Assembly (NCBI RefSeq): GCF_008801835.1 | Contig: NZ_VZOW01000012.1 | Span: forward strand, 62,001-126,000 | Length of the DNA: 64,000 nucleotides | Reading direction: 5' to 3' | Origin: Cupriavidus pauculus | GTDB lineage: Bacteria > Pseudomonadota > Gammaproteobacteria > Burkholderiales > Burkholderiaceae | In this document: positions 1 to 13,307 of the stretch, piece by piece | Numbering within the stretch: the first letter of the stretch is position 1 | Layout: each line of letters begins with the position of its first letter | Program-made: the position numbers and the translations under genes | The notes under the pieces: generated by a model | The model's database searches: none | What the model was told of the DNA's origin: nothing | The model's input: the letters and a program-made list of their open reading frames with translations, nothing else

Positions 1-3018
<3,018 letters not shown>

Positions 3019-3039
3019 TGCACGCTCTCTTTGTTGGCC

Positions 3040-3061
3040 GGCGCGCGTGTTCCCGCGCGCC
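3040..3061 (-). promoter_or_regulatory. Hairpin in the leuE-carB spacer
   Basis: A perfect 7-bp inverted repeat (GGCGCGC, 3040-3046, against GCGCGCC, 3055-3061) with an 8-nt loop lies 22 nt upstream of the carB start codon. No T-tract follows, so it is not a classical terminator. It could be an mRNA processing or stability element. The observation is direct; the function is a guess. Confidence 0.3.
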
Positions 3062-3085
3062 GTACCGGATATCAGGTTTTGACCG

Positions 3086-3766
3086 TCAGCTCAGGGTGGC
3101 CGTGGCCAGCTTGGCGCCGAAGCCGATGAACATCGCGCCGACTCCGCTCGACATGCCCGCGGCAAGGCGGCGTCGGCGGCGGAACGCTTCGGCCAGCTTC
3201 GCGCCCACGAAAATGATCGAGGTCAGGTAGGCGAAGCTGCAGATCTGGCAGACCAGTCCAAGCGCCACGAACGACAGCGCCGGATACGCGAACTGCGGAT
3301 CCACGAACTGGATGAAGAACGAAATGAAAAACAGGATGGCCTTGGGATTGAGCAGGCTGATCACCAGCGCCTTGGTGAACGGATTGGCCGACCGGTCCAC
3401 CGGCGCGGCTGCTTCCGGCGCGGCGTCGTCGGCCTTGGCGCGCTTCGACCAACTGCGCAGCGCGCCGCGCAGCATCTGCAAGCCGATCCAGGCGAGGTAG
3501 CCCGCGCCGACGTACTTGACGACGTGGAACAGCCCGGGGCTGGCCTTGAGCAGCGACGCCACGCCCGCGGCCGACAGCACCATCAGGATCGCGTCGCCAA
3601 GAAACACTCCGCACGCGCCCTTGTAGCCTTGGCGCACGCCGCGCTGCGCGGCCACCGACAGCACATACATCGAGTTCGGCCCCGGCAGCAGCACGATGAA
3701 GATCGTGCCGAGCGCGAAGGTCCAGAAATCGGTAATGCCCAAGCTGGCGTGCATAAAGGCGTTCAT
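3086..3766 (-). CDS. leuE: LysE/RhtB-family amino-acid exporter, LeuE-like
   Basis: Inner-membrane exporter of neutral amino acids, 226 residues, six predicted membrane segments. The N-terminal family signature is clear: [18 protein letters not shown] at about residues 26-43, followed by [14 protein letters not shown] second conserved stretch, [14 protein letters not shown], lies near residue 140. The overall pattern ([37 protein letters not shown]) fits E. coli LeuE better than LysE itself. It sits between carA and carB with short spacers on both sides, so it is very likely co-transcribed. The substrate cannot be told from sequence; leucine or a related amino acid is an inference from family. 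Confidence 0.88.
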   Translation of the reverse strand: MNAFMHASLGITDFWTFALGTIFIVLLPGPNSMYVLSVAAQRGVRQGYKGACGVFLGDAILMVLSAAGVASLLKASPGLFHVVKYVGAGYLAWIGLQMLRGALRSWSKRAKADDAAPEAAAPVDRSANPFTKALVISLLNPKAILFFISFFIQFVDPQFAYPALSFVALGLVCQICSFAYLTSIIFVGAKLAEAFRRRRRLAAGMSSGVGAMFIGFGAKLATATLS

Positions 3767-3801
3767 GGCGAGTCCTGTTTCCTGTTTCCCGTTTCCCGTT
3801 C

Positions 3802-4950
3802 TCAGGCGGCGGCCTTGGCGCGCGCGTCCTGCATCAGCTTGGTGAAGCGGTCGAACAGGTACGCGATGTCATGCGGACCGGGCGATGCTTCCGGGTGGCC
3901 CTGGAAACAGAACGCGGGCTTGTCGGTCAGCGCAAAGCCCTGCAGCGTGCCGTCGAACAGCGACGTATGCGTGACGCGCGCGTTGGCCGGCAGCGTCGAT
4001 GCATCGACCGCGAAACCGTGGTTCTGCGACGTGATCACCACGCGCCCGTCATCGTGGTCCTTGACCGGGTGATTGGCGCCATGATGGCCCGTGCTCATCT
4101 TGAGCGTCTTCGCGCCAACGGCCAGCGCCATGATCTGGTGACCCAGGCAGATGCCGAACGTGGGGATGCCGCGCGCAATGAACTCGCGCGTCGCGGCGAT
4201 CGCGTAGTCGCAAGGCTCCGGGTCGCCGGGGCCGTTCGACAGGAAGATGCCGTCCGGATTCAGCGCCAGCGCATCGGCGGCGCTGGCTTGCGCCGGCAGC
4301 ACCGTGACCTTGCAGCCGCGTTCGGCCAGCATGCGCAGGATGTTGAACTTGACGCCGTAATCGAACGCCACCACATGGAACTGCGGCTTGTCCTGCTTGC
4401 CGTAGCCCTCGCCCAGCTTCCATTCGGTCTGGGTCCATTCGTACGGTTCCTTGACGGACACGACCTTTGCCAGATCCATGCCCGACAGGCCCGGGAACGA
4501 GCGCGCCAGATCGATGGCCTTCTGGACATTGTCCTCGCCGGCCAAGATGCAGCCGTTCTGCGCGCCCTTCTCACGGAGAATGCGCGTCAGCTTGCGAGTG
4601 TCGATGCCGGAGATCGCCACCACCTTTTCCTGCTTCAGGTAATGGGCGAGCGTGTGTTCCTTGCGGAAATTGGAGGCCAGAATCGGCAGATCCTTGATGA
4701 TCAGGCCGGCGGCATGGACTTTCGTGGCTTCGACATCCTCAGGATTCACACCGTAATTGCCGATATGCGGATACGTCAGCGTGACGATCTGCCGGGAATA
4801 GCTCGGGTCGGTGAGAATTTCCTGATAACCGGTGATGGCGGTGTTGAACACCACTTCGCCGATCGTATGGCCGGAAGCGCCGATGGAATAGCCACGAAAG
4901 ACCGTGCCGTCTGCAAGCGCGAGGATGGCGGACGGAAAAGACGGTAACAC
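3802..4950 (-). CDS. carA: Carbamoyl-phosphate synthase small (glutaminase) subunit
   Basis: Hydrolyses glutamine and channels ammonia to CarB. The 382 residues match the family length. The N-terminal CPSase domain opens with [18 protein letters not shown]. The C-terminal class I glutamine amidotransferase domain has [15 protein letters not shown], the nucleophile loop [17 protein letters not shown] and the catalytic His/Glu motif [14 protein letters not shown]. It is the first gene of the carA-leuE-carB unit, with a long leader and a strong promoter upstream. Confidence 0.97.
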   Translation of the reverse strand: MLPSFPSAILALADGTVFRGYSIGASGHTIGEVVFNTAITGYQEILTDPSYSRQIVTLTYPHIGNYGVNPEDVEATKVHAAGLIIKDLPILASNFRKEHTLAHYLKQEKVVAISGIDTRKLTRILREKGAQNGCILAGEDNVQKAIDLARSFPGLSGMDLAKVVSVKEPYEWTQTEWKLGEGYGKQDKPQFHVVAFDYGVKFNILRMLAERGCKVTVLPAQASAADALALNPDGIFLSNGPGDPEPCDYAIAATREFIARGIPTFGICLGHQIMALAVGAKTLKMSTGHHGANHPVKDHDDGRVVITSQNHGFAVDASTLPANARVTHTSLFDGTLQGFALTDKPAFCFQGHPEASPGPHDIAYLFDRFTKLMQDARAKAAA

Positions 4951-5149
4951 GGGTAGGCTCCTGCTGGACTCACCCCGTGACCGACCTGCTCAACGCCTCG
5001 TGCTCCGTGGGCGGCCCATCGAAGGGCCGGCAGGCGCATGGCATTTTCATCACTTTTGTGCGGTGCATGAAAACGCCGCGCAAACGGAGCGGCGGAAGGT
5101 GGAATACGGTAGGCGCTAGGGTGAAGGGTTCTGAAAGCGAAACTTTCGA
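4951..5149 (-). promoter_or_regulatory. Long 5' leader of the carA operon
   Basis: About 190 nt separate the predicted transcription start from the carA ATG, unusually long for these genes. The leader contains an imperfect inverted repeat at 5043-5072 (TTTTCAT against ATGAAAA, with extra CAC/GTG pairing inside) and a short open frame beginning ATGCACCGCACAAAAGTG at about 5068. carAB leaders in other proteobacteria carry pyrimidine or arginine control, so an attenuation or leader-peptide mechanism is possible, but nothing here proves it. The rest of the stretch up to 5313 holds the promoter and the 3' side of the ridA-like gene. Confidence 0.4.
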
Positions 5150-5178
5150 ATTATATCCCGCCGCACCCAATTTCTCAA
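5150..5178 (-). promoter_or_regulatory. Sigma70 promoter of carA-leuE-carB
   Basis: Read on the minus strand there is a -35 TTGAGA (5178-5173), a 17-bp spacer and a perfect -10 TATAAT (5155-5150). It is the best sigma70 match noticed in the window and points toward carA. Transcription would start near 5143. Confidence 0.75.
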
Positions 5179-5313
5179 GTTATCAATAACTTACGATGGA
5201 CAGTGGCGACGGGCGACGCCGCCGCCACGGCTCGCCGGCCTATGCCGCGACCGGCTCCGCCAGCGCCGCCCGATCCGCGCCCGATCTGCGCGCGCGTGTC
5301 GCCTGATGGTCGA

Positions 5314-5727
5314 TCAGGCGCCCGGCGGCACCACCGCCGTGACCTCGATCTCCACCTTTGCGCGCGCCTCGACCAGGTCGGCCACTTCCACCGCGGTCAT
5401 GGCCGGAAAATGCCGACCGACGATATCGCGATAATGCTGGCCGATCGCCTTGTAGGCACCGACGTATTCCGCCTTGTCCTTCACGTACCACGTCATGCGC
5501 GTAATGTGTTCGGCACGCGCGCCGCCCTGCTCGAGCACCGCCACGATATTGCGCAGCGCCTGTGCCACCTGCAGCGCGAAATCATCGGTCTCGAATTCGC
5601 ACTGCCCGTTCCAGCCGATCTGCCCGCCGACAAAGATCAGGCGGCTGCCCACCTGCAGCTCGGCCATGATGCCGTTGGCGTATCCCTTGGGCGGCGCCCA
5701 GTCGGGCGGTTGCAATGTCTTCAACAT
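5314..5727 (-). CDS. RidA/YjgF-family protein of the 2-aminobenzoyl-CoA operon
   Basis: A 137-residue RidA-fold protein (family length about 130) with the family landmarks FVGGQIGWN near residue 32, ALRNIVAVLEQGGA near residue 60, and a C-terminal ARAKVEIEVTAVVPPG. RidA proteins hydrolyse reactive enamines and imines to ketones. It is the last gene of the seven-gene unit, 27 bp after the thioesterase. The proposed product of the operon's monooxygenase/reductase is an enamine, so this member may deaminate the pathway intermediate and not act in general housekeeping. Whether the usual RidA arginine is present could not be placed with certainty, so activity is inferred from family and context. 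Confidence 0.85.
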   Translation of the reverse strand: MLKTLQPPDWAPPKGYANGIMAELQVGSRLIFVGGQIGWNGQCEFETDDFALQVAQALRNIVAVLEQGGARAEHITRMTWYVKDKAEYVGAYKAIGQHYRDIVGRHFPAMTAVEVADLVEARAKVEIEVTAVVPPGA

Positions 5728-5754
5728 GATGTGATTTCCTGAAAGGTTGTCGTG

Positions 5755-6177
5755 TCAGGCTGCCGCCAGATAGCGCCCCATTGCGGTGCGCACCGCGTCA
5801 GGCAGCGCTTGTGGATGCATCGTGCGGGTATCGACGCAGACCAGCCGCTGGGTGATTTCCAGGCGCGTGTCGTCGTCGCCACCGGCAAAGCGGATCGCCA
5901 CCACGACACTGCTGCGGCCGATGTGCGTCACGCGCAGTTGCCGGGTCAGGCGCTCGCCCAGCCGGCTTGGCGCGACGAACCGGCATTGCAGTTCGGCCGT
6001 GGGAACGCCGGCATGCGCCGACAGGTGCATCGCATCGAACGGCCAGTCGAGCGCCTCGTCGAACCAGTCCTCGATAAGGTCGTTGAGCATCTCGAAATAG
6101 CGCGGATAGAACACGATGCCCGCCGCGTCGCAATGCTTGAAGCGCACGCGCACCGGCTTGCTGAACGCCACGCTCAT
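5755..6177 (-). CDS. Acyl-CoA thioesterase, 4-hydroxybenzoyl-CoA thioesterase/YbgC family
   Basis: A 140-residue single hotdog domain. The active-site region [20 protein letters not shown] near residues 14-33 carries the catalytic aspartate typical of 4-hydroxybenzoyl-CoA thioesterases. It overlaps the end of the CoA-ligase gene by 4 bp (ATGA), so translation is coupled. In this operon it may release CoA from stalled aromatic or alicyclic CoA esters, recycling CoA when the pathway backs up. The substrate is inferred from context only. Confidence 0.88.
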   Translation of the reverse strand: MSVAFSKPVRVRFKHCDAAGIVFYPRYFEMLNDLIEDWFDEALDWPFDAMHLSAHAGVPTAELQCRFVAPSRLGERLTRQLRVTHIGRSSVVVAIRFAGGDDDTRLEITQRLVCVDTRTMHPQALPDAVRTAMGRYLAAA

Positions 6178-7841
6178 GACCGCGCATCCTCGGACGCCAT
6201 TTGCCGCAGGCGGAAGCGTTGCAGCTTGCCTGTCTCCGTGCGCGGCAGCGCGGTCACGAATTCAATGCGGCGCGGGTACTTGTACGGCGCGATCTCGCGC
6301 TTGCAGTAGTCCTGCAACGCGCTGCGCGTCGCATCGCTCGCGTCCACGCCGGGGCGCAGCACCACGTAGGCCATCACCACCTGCCCGCGCTCGGCGTCCG
6401 GGGCGCCCACCACGCCACATTCGGCCACGTGTTCGTGGCGCAGCAGCGTGCCCTCCACCTCGGGCCCGGCGATGTTGTAGCCGGCCGAGATGATCATGTC
6501 GTCCGAGCGCGCCTGATAGAAGTAGTAGCCGTCGGCGTCGCACATGAAGGTGTCGCCCGGCAGATTCCAGCCGTCGCGCACGTACACGGACTGGCGGTCG
6601 TCGTCGAGATAGCGGCAACCGGTAGGTCCGCGCACGGCAAGCTTGCCGACCGTGCCCGGCGGCACAGGCTTCATGTCGTCGTCGACGATGCGCGCCTCGT
6701 AGCCCGGCACCACGCGGCCCACCGCACCAGCACGCACGTCGTCGCCGGCGCTGGACACGAAGATGTGCATCATCTCGGTGCCGCCCAGCCCGTCCGTCAT
6801 CTCGATGCCGGTGGCCGCCTTCCATGCCTGTCGCGTGGCGTCGGGCAGCGCCTCGCCGGCCGACACGCTTTTCTTCAGGCTCGATAGGTCGAACTGGCCG
6901 GCGAGCGTCGCCATCTGTCGATAGAACGTTGGCGCGGTAAACACAATCGTGGCGCGATGCGTCTGGATCAGCTTGAGCAAGGTTTCCGGCGTCAGCTTTT
7001 CGGCCAGCGCGGTGGACGCGCCGATCCGCAACGGAAAGCACAGCATGCCGCCGAGCCCGAACGTAAACGCCAGCGGCGGCGTGCCGCAGAAGATGTCGTC
7101 CGGCGTCGGCTTCAGTACGTGCCGCGGGAACAGGTCGCACATCGCCAGCACATCGCGATGAAAATGCACCGTGCCCTTGGGCTGGCCCGTGGTGCCGCTC
7201 GTGAAGGCGATCAGGCAGATGTCGTCGGCTGCGGTGTCGCACGCATCGAACGTGTCCGGCTTGCTGTCCATCGCCGTTTCCAGCGCGTCTTCGCCGGTGC
7301 CGTTGAAGTAGCGCACCGACACAATCGTCGGACAGAAATGCTCGCTGTCCGCACGCCGATTGGTTTCCAGTTCCTCGCGCAGCCGGTCGTCGCACAGCGC
7401 CGCACTGACCTGTGCCTTGTCGATGATCTGGCGCAGTTCCTTCGCACGCAGCAGCGGCATGGTCGCCACGGCGATCAGCCCCGCCTTCAGCGTTGCCAGC
7501 CAGCTTGCCGCCATCATCAGGTTGTTCGGCCCGCGCAGCAGCACGCGATTACCCGGCACCAGCCCCATGTCCTCCACGAGCACATGGGCGATGCGATTGA
7601 CCAGCGCCGCCAGTTGCGCGTAGCTCACCGTCTCGATCCGGTCGTCGCGCTCGTGACGCACCGCCACGCGCGCACCGTCTCCCTGTGCGACATGCCTGTC
7701 GACCAGTTCCACCGCGGCGTTGATGCGCGCGGGATAACGCGTGTCGTCATTGAACTGGAACACGGGCCAGGCATTCCGCGGCGGCAGGCGATCCTGCGCG
7801 AACGTATCGATATGGGCCGAGGCAACATTGGGGGCGACCAT
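6174..7841 (-). CDS. 2-aminobenzoate/benzoate-CoA ligase family enzyme
   Basis: Activates an aromatic acid to its CoA thioester through an acyl-AMP intermediate. From the start [10 protein letters not shown] at 7841 the protein has 555 residues. ANL-superfamily motifs are present: [18 protein letters not shown] (P-loop, about residue 190), [21 protein letters not shown], and the C-terminal adenylation lysine in [14 protein letters not shown]. An in-frame open stretch extends upstream to 8117 but overlaps the acyl-CoA dehydrogenase gene, so the start after the 26-bp spacer is preferred. Association with the fused monooxygenase/reductase makes 2-aminobenzoate the most likely substrate. Benzoate or salicylate are alternatives. 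Confidence 0.88.
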   Translation of the reverse strand: MVAPNVASAHIDTFAQDRLPPRNAWPVFQFNDDTRYPARINAAVELVDRHVAQGDGARVAVRHERDDRIETVSYAQLAALVNRIAHVLVEDMGLVPGNRVLLRGPNNLMMAASWLATLKAGLIAVATMPLLRAKELRQIIDKAQVSAALCDDRLREELETNRRADSEHFCPTIVSVRYFNGTGEDALETAMDSKPDTFDACDTAADDICLIAFTSGTTGQPKGTVHFHRDVLAMCDLFPRHVLKPTPDDIFCGTPPLAFTFGLGGMLCFPLRIGASTALAEKLTPETLLKLIQTHRATIVFTAPTFYRQMATLAGQFDLSSLKKSVSAGEALPDATRQAWKAATGIEMTDGLGGTEMMHIFVSSAGDDVRAGAVGRVVPGYEARIVDDDMKPVPPGTVGKLAVRGPTGCRYLDDDRQSVYVRDGWNLPGDTFMCDADGYYFYQARSDDMIISAGYNIAGPEVEGTLLRHEHVAECGVVGAPDAERGQVVMAYVVLRPGVDASDATRSALQDYCKREIAPYKYPRRIEFVTALPRTETGKLQRFRLRQMASEDARS

Positions 7842-7867
7842 GCTTGTCTCCGGTTCGTGTGGGATGG

Positions 7868-9043
7868 TCAGGCGTGCTGGCGCGCGGCGAGCGTTTCGCG
7901 CGCGATGATCAGCTTCTGCACTTCGGTGGCGCCTTCGTAAATGCGCAGCGAGCGGATCTCGCGATACAGGCTTTCCACGCGCGTCCCCACCTTCACGCCA
8001 AGCCCGCCGAACATCTGCACCGCGCGGTCGATCACCTGCTGCGCGTTCTCGGTGGCGACCATTTTGGCCATTGCCGCTTCGCGCGTGGTGCGTTGCTGGC
8101 GGACATCGCGCAGCCACGCGGCGCGATAGGTCAGCAGCGCCGCGGCGTCGATTGCCGTCGCCATATCGCCGATCGCCGCCTGGGTCAGTTGCAGGTCGGA
8201 CAGAACCCCGCCGAACATCGGGCGCGAAGTGGCGCGTGCCAGCGCATCGTCAAGCGCTGCGCGGCCGAATCCCAGCGCCGCCGCCGCCACTGACGCGCGG
8301 AAAATGTCCAGCGTCATCATCGCCACCTTGAAGCCCTGCCCCGCTTCGCCCAGGCGGTGGCCCACCGGCACGCGGCAGTTGTCAAAGCGCAGCGTTGCCA
8401 GCGGATGTGGCGCGATCACGTCGATTCGTTCAGCAATCGTCAGGCCCGGCGTATCGGCATCGACCACGAACGCCGAGATGCCACGCGCGCCGGGCGCTTC
8501 GCCGGTGCGCGCGAACACGCAGTAGAAGTCGGCGATGCCGCCGTTCGATATCCACGTCTTGGCGCCGTCCAGCACATAATGCGTGCCGTCTTCGGAAAGC
8601 CGCGCGCTGCATTGCATCGCTGCCACGTCGCTGCCTGCCTCCGGCTCCGATAGCGCAAACGCCGCGATCGCCTCCCCTTTGGCTACGCGCGGCAGATAGC
8701 GTTCGCGCACTGCGTCGCTGCCGGCCAGCGTGATGGCGCCGGAGCCGAGCCCCTGCATCGCAAAGGCGAAATCGGCCAGTCCGTCGTGACGCGCCAGCGT
8801 TTCGCGCAACACGCACAGGGCGCGGGAATCGAGCGCCGGCAACGCGCCGCCGAAGGCCTGCGGCACGCAGTAGCGCAACCAGCCGGCCTGACCGAGCTTG
8901 CGCACCAGCGTGCGGCACGCCGCATCGGCGTCGTGATGATCGATGTCGCGCACATGTCCGGCGCACCAGGCGTCGAGCTCGCTTTCGAGACGACGGTGAG
9001 CGTCGTCGAAAAACGGCAGATCGAGATAGGTCTTGTCACTCAT
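7868..9043 (-). CDS. Acyl-CoA dehydrogenase of the aminobenzoyl-CoA operon
   Basis: A 391-residue FAD acyl-CoA dehydrogenase with the usual N-terminal helical, central beta and C-terminal helical domains. Substrate/FAD motifs are [16 protein letters not shown] near residue 150 and [10 protein letters not shown]. Near the C-terminus [19 protein letters not shown] carries the glutamate normally used as catalytic base. It starts 9 bp after the enoyl-CoA hydratase gene ends. It probably oxidises an alicyclic CoA intermediate formed after ring reduction. The precise substrate cannot be read from sequence. Confidence 0.9.
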   Translation of the reverse strand: MSDKTYLDLPFFDDAHRRLESELDAWCAGHVRDIDHHDADAACRTLVRKLGQAGWLRYCVPQAFGGALPALDSRALCVLRETLARHDGLADFAFAMQGLGSGAITLAGSDAVRERYLPRVAKGEAIAAFALSEPEAGSDVAAMQCSARLSEDGTHYVLDGAKTWISNGGIADFYCVFARTGEAPGARGISAFVVDADTPGLTIAERIDVIAPHPLATLRFDNCRVPVGHRLGEAGQGFKVAMMTLDIFRASVAAAALGFGRAALDDALARATSRPMFGGVLSDLQLTQAAIGDMATAIDAAALLTYRAAWLRDVRQQRTTREAAMAKMVATENAQQVIDRAVQMFGGLGVKVGTRVESLYREIRSLRIYEGATEVQKLIIARETLAARQHA

Positions 9044-9052
9044 GCGCGCTCC

Positions 9053-9904
9053 TCAATCGCCTTCGAAAACCGGCTTTTGTTTGGCGACAAACGCGTCATA
9101 GGCGCGCCGGAAATCGCGCGTCTGCATGCAGATGGCCTGCGCTTCAGCCTCTGCCTCGATGGCCTCGTCAACGCCCATGTTCCATTCCTGATGCAGCAGC
9201 TTCTTGGTCACGCCGTGCGCGAAGGTCGGGCCCGCGGCGATCTGCGCGGCCAGCGCCTGCGCCGCGCCGAGCACGCCGTCCGACGCATGCAGCGCATTGA
9301 AGAAGCCCCAATCCACGCCTTCCTGCGCGGTCATCGCCCGCCCGGTGTACAGCAGCTCGCTGGCGCGGCCCTGGCCGATCATGCGCGGCAGCAGCGTGCA
9401 GGCGCCCATGTCCGCGCCGGCCAGCCCCACGCGCACGAACAGGAACGCCGTCTTCGCCTCGGGCGTGCCGAGCCGCAGGTCCGAGGCCAGCGCCATCATC
9501 GCCCCCGCGCCGGCGCAGATGCCGTCGACCGCGCTGACAATCGGTTGCGGGCACGCGCGCATGGCCTTGACCAGATCGCCGGTCATGCGCGTGAAGTCGA
9601 GCAGTTCGGGCATCGTCATGCGCGTCAGCGGGCCGATGATCTCGTGCACGTCGCCGCCGGAGCAGTAGTTGCCGCCCGCGCCAGTCACCACCACGGCCTT
9701 GATGTCGGTGGCGTAGCAGAGGCCGCGAAACAGATCGCGCAGTTCGGCATACGAATCGAACGTCAGCGGATTCTTGCGCTCGGGCCGGTTCAGCGTGATC
9801 GTGGCCACCTTGCCATCGGCCGACACGGACCACAGGAAATGCTTCGGCTGGTAGTTGGCGAAAGCGCGCTTGTGGTGGCGCATGTCCAGTGCAACATCGC
9901 TCAT
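9053..9904 (-). CDS. Enoyl-CoA hydratase/isomerase (crotonase) family
   Basis: A 283-residue crotonase-fold protein. Oxyanion-hole motifs are [15 protein letters not shown] near residue 78 and [20 protein letters not shown] near residue 125. The second crotonase glutamate is not obvious (the motif reads [15 protein letters not shown]), so ring-opening hydrolysis or isomerisation is as likely as simple hydration. It is in line with the SDR gene (64-bp spacer) and the dehydrogenase gene (9 bp). Role in ring cleavage or modified beta-oxidation of the 2-aminobenzoyl-CoA-derived alicycle is inferred from context. Confidence 0.9.
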   Translation of the reverse strand: MSDVALDMRHHKRAFANYQPKHFLWSVSADGKVATITLNRPERKNPLTFDSYAELRDLFRGLCYATDIKAVVVTGAGGNYCSGGDVHEIIGPLTRMTMPELLDFTRMTGDLVKAMRACPQPIVSAVDGICAGAGAMMALASDLRLGTPEAKTAFLFVRVGLAGADMGACTLLPRMIGQGRASELLYTGRAMTAQEGVDWGFFNALHASDGVLGAAQALAAQIAAGPTFAHGVTKKLLHQEWNMGVDEAIEAEAEAQAICMQTRDFRRAYDAFVAKQKPVFEGD

Positions 9905-9968
9905 TGTGGGTCTCGCTCCATGATCTCGTTCGATGGTTGATGCGTGTCGATGCGTGGCGTGGTGCCGT

Positions 9969-10769
9969 TCAGCCGGCCATCACTTCGCCGCCCGCCACCG
10001 GGATGGCCTGCCCGGTGATGGCCGACGCCTGCGGGCGGCACAGCCACGCCACCGCATCGGCCACCTCGTCGGGCTGCACCAGGCGCTTTTGCGGATTGCG
10101 CGCGGCCAGTTCGGCGCGCGCCTGCGCTTCGGTGCGGCCGGTCTTGTCGCCGATATTGGCCACGGCGTCGCGCACGATGTCGGTTTCGGTATAACCCGGG
10201 CATACCGCATTGACGGTGATGCCCTTGGTGGCCAGCTCCAGCGCCAGCGCGCGCGTCAGCCCGATCACGCCGTGCTTGGCCGCGCAATATGCCGTGACAT
10301 AGCCATAGCCGATCAGTCCGGCCGTGCTGGCCACGTTGACGATGCGACCCCAGCCCTGCGCGACCATCGCCGGCAACGCCGCCTGCGTGCACAGGAACGT
10401 GCCGGTGAGATTGACATCGAGCATGCGTTGCCAGTGCGCAAGATCGGTCTTGCCGAAGGGCGCGCTGTACGCCTGGCCGGCGTTGTTGACCAGCAGCGTG
10501 ACCGGCCCGCGCGCTTCGGTGGCCAGCGCGAACGCGGCATCGACCGCATCGGCGTCGGTGATATCGGCAGTGGCCGTGCCCAACGCCGCGCCGTCCACCG
10601 CGAACGGCTCGAGCGCCTGCATCGCGGCATCCAGCACGGTGCGATCGCGACCGACCAGCGTGACGCTGGCGCCCGCATCGAGCAGGCGGCGCGCGATCGC
10701 CGCGCCAATGCCGCGCGCGCCACCGGTCACCAATGCATGACGGCCCTGCAGATCGTATGTCATGGTCAT
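9969..10769 (-). CDS. Short-chain dehydrogenase/reductase of the aminobenzoyl-CoA operon
   Basis: A 266-residue classical SDR. The nucleotide-binding motif is [14 protein letters not shown] near residue 14, then NNAG (VNNAGQAYS), and the catalytic pair YCAAK near residue 160. The ATG at 10769 overlaps the stop of the monooxygenase/reductase gene as ATGA, which argues for this start over longer in-frame alternatives inside the upstream gene. It likely interconverts a 3-hydroxy- and 3-oxoacyl-CoA in the pathway, as in beta-oxidation. Cofactor preference was not assigned. Confidence 0.9.
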   Translation of the reverse strand: MTMTYDLQGRHALVTGGARGIGAAIARRLLDAGASVTLVGRDRTVLDAAMQALEPFAVDGAALGTATADITDADAVDAAFALATEARGPVTLLVNNAGQAYSAPFGKTDLAHWQRMLDVNLTGTFLCTQAALPAMVAQGWGRIVNVASTAGLIGYGYVTAYCAAKHGVIGLTRALALELATKGITVNAVCPGYTETDIVRDAVANIGDKTGRTEAQARAELAARNPQKRLVQPDEVADAVAWLCRPQASAITGQAIPVAGGEVMAG

Positions 10770-13141
10770 TTTCCCGCCGACTGCGCGTACGAGGCCGCGC
10801 GCGCAAGATTGGTTTCGAGCTGCCGCTTGCCGGCCACGTACTGCTTTGGCCATGTCACGTCGCGATAGCCGAGCTTGGCCGCTTCGTGCAGCGTCCACGC
10901 CGGATCGGCCAGATGCGGGCGCGCAATCGCACACAGATCGGCGCGGCCGGCGGCGACGATGCTGTCGACATGATCGGCCTCGAAGATCGCGCCGACGGCG
11001 ATGGTAGGAATGCCAGCCTCGTTGCGGATGCGATCGGCAAACGGCGTCTGGTACATGCGGCCATAGACCGGCGCCTGGTCAGGGCTGACCTGGCCGGACG
11101 AGCAGTCGATCATGTCCGCGCCGGCCGCCTTGAAGGCGCGCGCGATGGCGACGGCGTCGTCGGCGTCGATGCCGCCTTCCACCCAGTCATGCGCAGAAAT
11201 TCGCACCGACATCGGCTTGTCTTCAGGCCATACGGCGCGCACCGCGGCAAATACTTCGAGCGGAAAGCGCAGCCGGTTGGCCAGCGATCCGCCATATTCG
11301 TCGCCGCGCACATTGGTCAGCGGCGAAATGAAGCTCGATAGCAGGTAGCCGTGCGCGCAGTGCAGTTCCAACCAGTCGAAACCGGCCTGCGCCGCGCGCC
11401 GCGCATTGGCGACAAAGTCATCGCGCACGCGATCCATGTCGGCGCGCGTTATCTCGCGCGGCACTTGCGAAATCCCGGGCAGGTACGGCAGCGGCGAAGC
11501 GGACTGGAGCGGCCAGTTGCCGTCGGGCAGCGGATGGTCCATCTTTTCCCAACCCAGTTGCGTGGAGCCCTTGCGGCCCGCATGACCGAGCTGGATGGCG
11601 ATCTTCGCGTCGCTGTTGGCGTGCACGAAATCGACGATGCGCTTCCAGGCGTCGCGCTGGACGTCGTTCCACAGGCCCGGGCACCCCGGCGTGATGCGCG
11701 CGTCGGGCGAGACGCATGTCATTTCCGCGACGACCATTCCCGCGCCGCCCATTGCACGCGCGCCCAGATGTACGAGGTGAAAGTCCCCGGGCACGCCGTC
11801 GGCCGATGAATACATCGCCATCGGACTGACAACCACGCGGTTCTTGAGCGTCACGCCGCGCACCGTGAACGGCGTGAACATCGGCGGCAGCACGGCCTGC
11901 GCATCCGCGGTACGCGACGCCAGCGCGTCTGGCGGCACACCGGCCTGCGCCGCCAGCCACTGCTCGAACCCCTGCACATAGCGCGCATCGCGCACCCGCA
12001 GGTTCTCGTGCGAGATCCGCTGCGAGCGCGTCAGCAGCGAATAGGCGAACTGCTCCGGCGCCATGCCCGCGTAACGCTCCACGTTCTCGAACCATTCGGT
12101 CGAATTGCGCGCGGCATTCTGGATTTTCAGCACTTCCACACTGCGCGTCGCTTCGTAACGCGTCAGCGCTTCCGGTAGTCCATCGACGCCGACCGCGCCC
12201 TGCTGGCCGATCGCATCGGCGAGGTCGATCGCATCTTCGAGCGCCAATTTGGTGCCCGATCCGATCGAGAAATGCGCGGTGTGCGCGGCGTCGCCCATCA
12301 GCACCACGGGCACGCGGCGGCCGTCGGCCAGCGTATTCCAGTGCACCCAGCGGCGGCATATCACACGGGGAAAGCGGATCCAGATTGCCGAGCCGCGCAG
12401 GTGCGTGGCGTTGCTGATCAGCTTGTGGCCATCGAGATAGCGCGCGAACAGCTTCTCGCAGTACGCCACGCCCTCTTCCTGGCTCATCTGTTCGATGCCG
12501 GCCGCACGCCAGACCGCCTCGGGCGCCTCGACGATAAACGTCGACGTGCTGTCGTCAAAACGGTAGGCATGCGCCTGGAACCAGCCATGCTCGGTTTTTT
12601 CGAACGCGAACGTGAACGCGTCGAACAATTTGTGCGTGCCGAGCCAGACAAAGCGGCACTGGCGCGTGTCGATATCGGGCTCGAACGTCCTTGCGTAGCG
12701 CGAGCGGATGCGGCTGTTGATGCCGTCGGAGGCGATCACGAGATCGGCGTTGTGCTGCTGCGCCAGCGCCTGGTCGTCGCTGACATCGGTCTCGAAAACC
12801 AGCTTGACGCCAAGCGCCTCGCAGCGCGCCTGCAGGATATTGAGCAGCCGCTTGCGGCCGATGCCGATGAAGCCGTGTCCGCCCGAGCGGATGGTGCGGC
12901 CACCGATATGGATGTCGATGTCGTCCCAGTGGTTGAACGCGGCGTTGATCTCGGCCGCGCTGACCGGGTCCGCCTGCTTGAGGTTTTCCAGCGTGGCATC
13001 GGAAAACACCACGCCCCAGCCAAACGTGTCGTAGGCGCGGTTGCGCTCGACCACCACTACGTCGTGCGACGGATTCCGCAGCTTCATCAACAGGCCGAAA
13101 TACAGACCCGATGGGCCGCCACCAATACAAAGCACGCGCAT
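10766..13141 (-). CDS. abmA: 2-aminobenzoyl-CoA monooxygenase/reductase-type fusion (flavin monooxygenase + Old Yellow Enzyme)
   Basis: A 791-residue two-domain enzyme. The N-terminal half is a single-component FAD monooxygenase with [14 protein letters not shown] at residues 5-18 and the second FAD motif [17 protein letters not shown] near residue 280. From about residue 400 ([20 protein letters not shown]) an Old Yellow Enzyme domain follows, with [19 protein letters not shown] and [11 protein letters not shown]. This architecture is that of Azoarcus evansii 2-aminobenzoyl-CoA monooxygenase/reductase, which hydroxylates and then reduces the ring to 2-amino-5-oxocyclohex-1-enecarboxyl-CoA. 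Automated annotation often calls such proteins salicylyl-CoA 5-hydroxylase/oxidoreductase. The start MRVLCIGGG at 13141 is chosen because the FAD fold begins there. It is the first gene of the operon. Confidence 0.9.
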   Translation of the reverse strand: MRVLCIGGGPSGLYFGLLMKLRNPSHDVVVVERNRAYDTFGWGVVFSDATLENLKQADPVSAAEINAAFNHWDDIDIHIGGRTIRSGGHGFIGIGRKRLLNILQARCEALGVKLVFETDVSDDQALAQQHNADLVIASDGINSRIRSRYARTFEPDIDTRQCRFVWLGTHKLFDAFTFAFEKTEHGWFQAHAYRFDDSTSTFIVEAPEAVWRAAGIEQMSQEEGVAYCEKLFARYLDGHKLISNATHLRGSAIWIRFPRVICRRWVHWNTLADGRRVPVVLMGDAAHTAHFSIGSGTKLALEDAIDLADAIGQQGAVGVDGLPEALTRYEATRSVEVLKIQNAARNSTEWFENVERYAGMAPEQFAYSLLTRSQRISHENLRVRDARYVQGFEQWLAAQAGVPPDALASRTADAQAVLPPMFTPFTVRGVTLKNRVVVSPMAMYSSADGVPGDFHLVHLGARAMGGAGMVVAEMTCVSPDARITPGCPGLWNDVQRDAWKRIVDFVHANSDAKIAIQLGHAGRKGSTQLGWEKMDHPLPDGNWPLQSASPLPYLPGISQVPREITRADMDRVRDDFVANARRAAQAGFDWLELHCAHGYLLSSFISPLTNVRGDEYGGSLANRLRFPLEVFAAVRAVWPEDKPMSVRISAHDWVEGGIDADDAVAIARAFKAAGADMIDCSSGQVSPDQAPVYGRMYQTPFADRIRNEAGIPTIAVGAIFEADHVDSIVAAGRADLCAIARPHLADPAWTLHEAAKLGYRDVTWPKQYVAGKRQLETNLARAASYAQSAGK

Positions 13142-13210
13142 TGTCAGTCTCCTGCACCCGATCCGGCGGGTCATCCGGGCGATGCCTGACCGGCATCTAG
13201 ATCATGGTTA

Positions 13211-13232
13211 AATATTTTATGCTTAAAATATT
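13211..13232. promoter_or_regulatory. Palindromic operator candidate upstream of the aminobenzoyl-CoA operon
   Basis: A perfect 8-bp inverted repeat AATATTTT (13211-13218) and AAAATATT (13225-13232) with 6-nt spacer ATGCTT sits about 70 bp upstream of the monooxygenase/reductase start, in otherwise GC-rich DNA. Size and symmetry fit a MarR- or TetR-type dimer site. No such regulator gene is in the window. Confidence 0.6.
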
Positions 13233-13261
13233 AGGCCGCATGACCGCGTCTGGCAAGCGGA

Positions 13262-13294
13262 AATTTGCGCCGACACCGCGCGCGGCGTCGGCGC
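13262..13294 (-). terminator. Terminator-like hairpin after prpE
   Basis: GCGCCGAC (13267-13274) pairs with GTCGGCGC (13287-13294), and an inner CCG/CGG extends the stem past one mismatch. On the minus strand the stem is followed by AAATTT. It lies just after the prpE stop and before the palindromic operator, so it separates prpE from the next operon. Confidence 0.55.
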
Positions 13295-13307
13295 CCTCCG
13301 GCAATGG

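Noticed and set aside
10766..13141. Naming the fusion simply salicylyl-CoA 5-hydroxylase
   Set aside because: Salicylyl-CoA hydroxylases lack the C-terminal Old Yellow Enzyme domain. The fusion and CoA-operon context fit 2-aminobenzoyl-CoA monooxygenase/reductase better.
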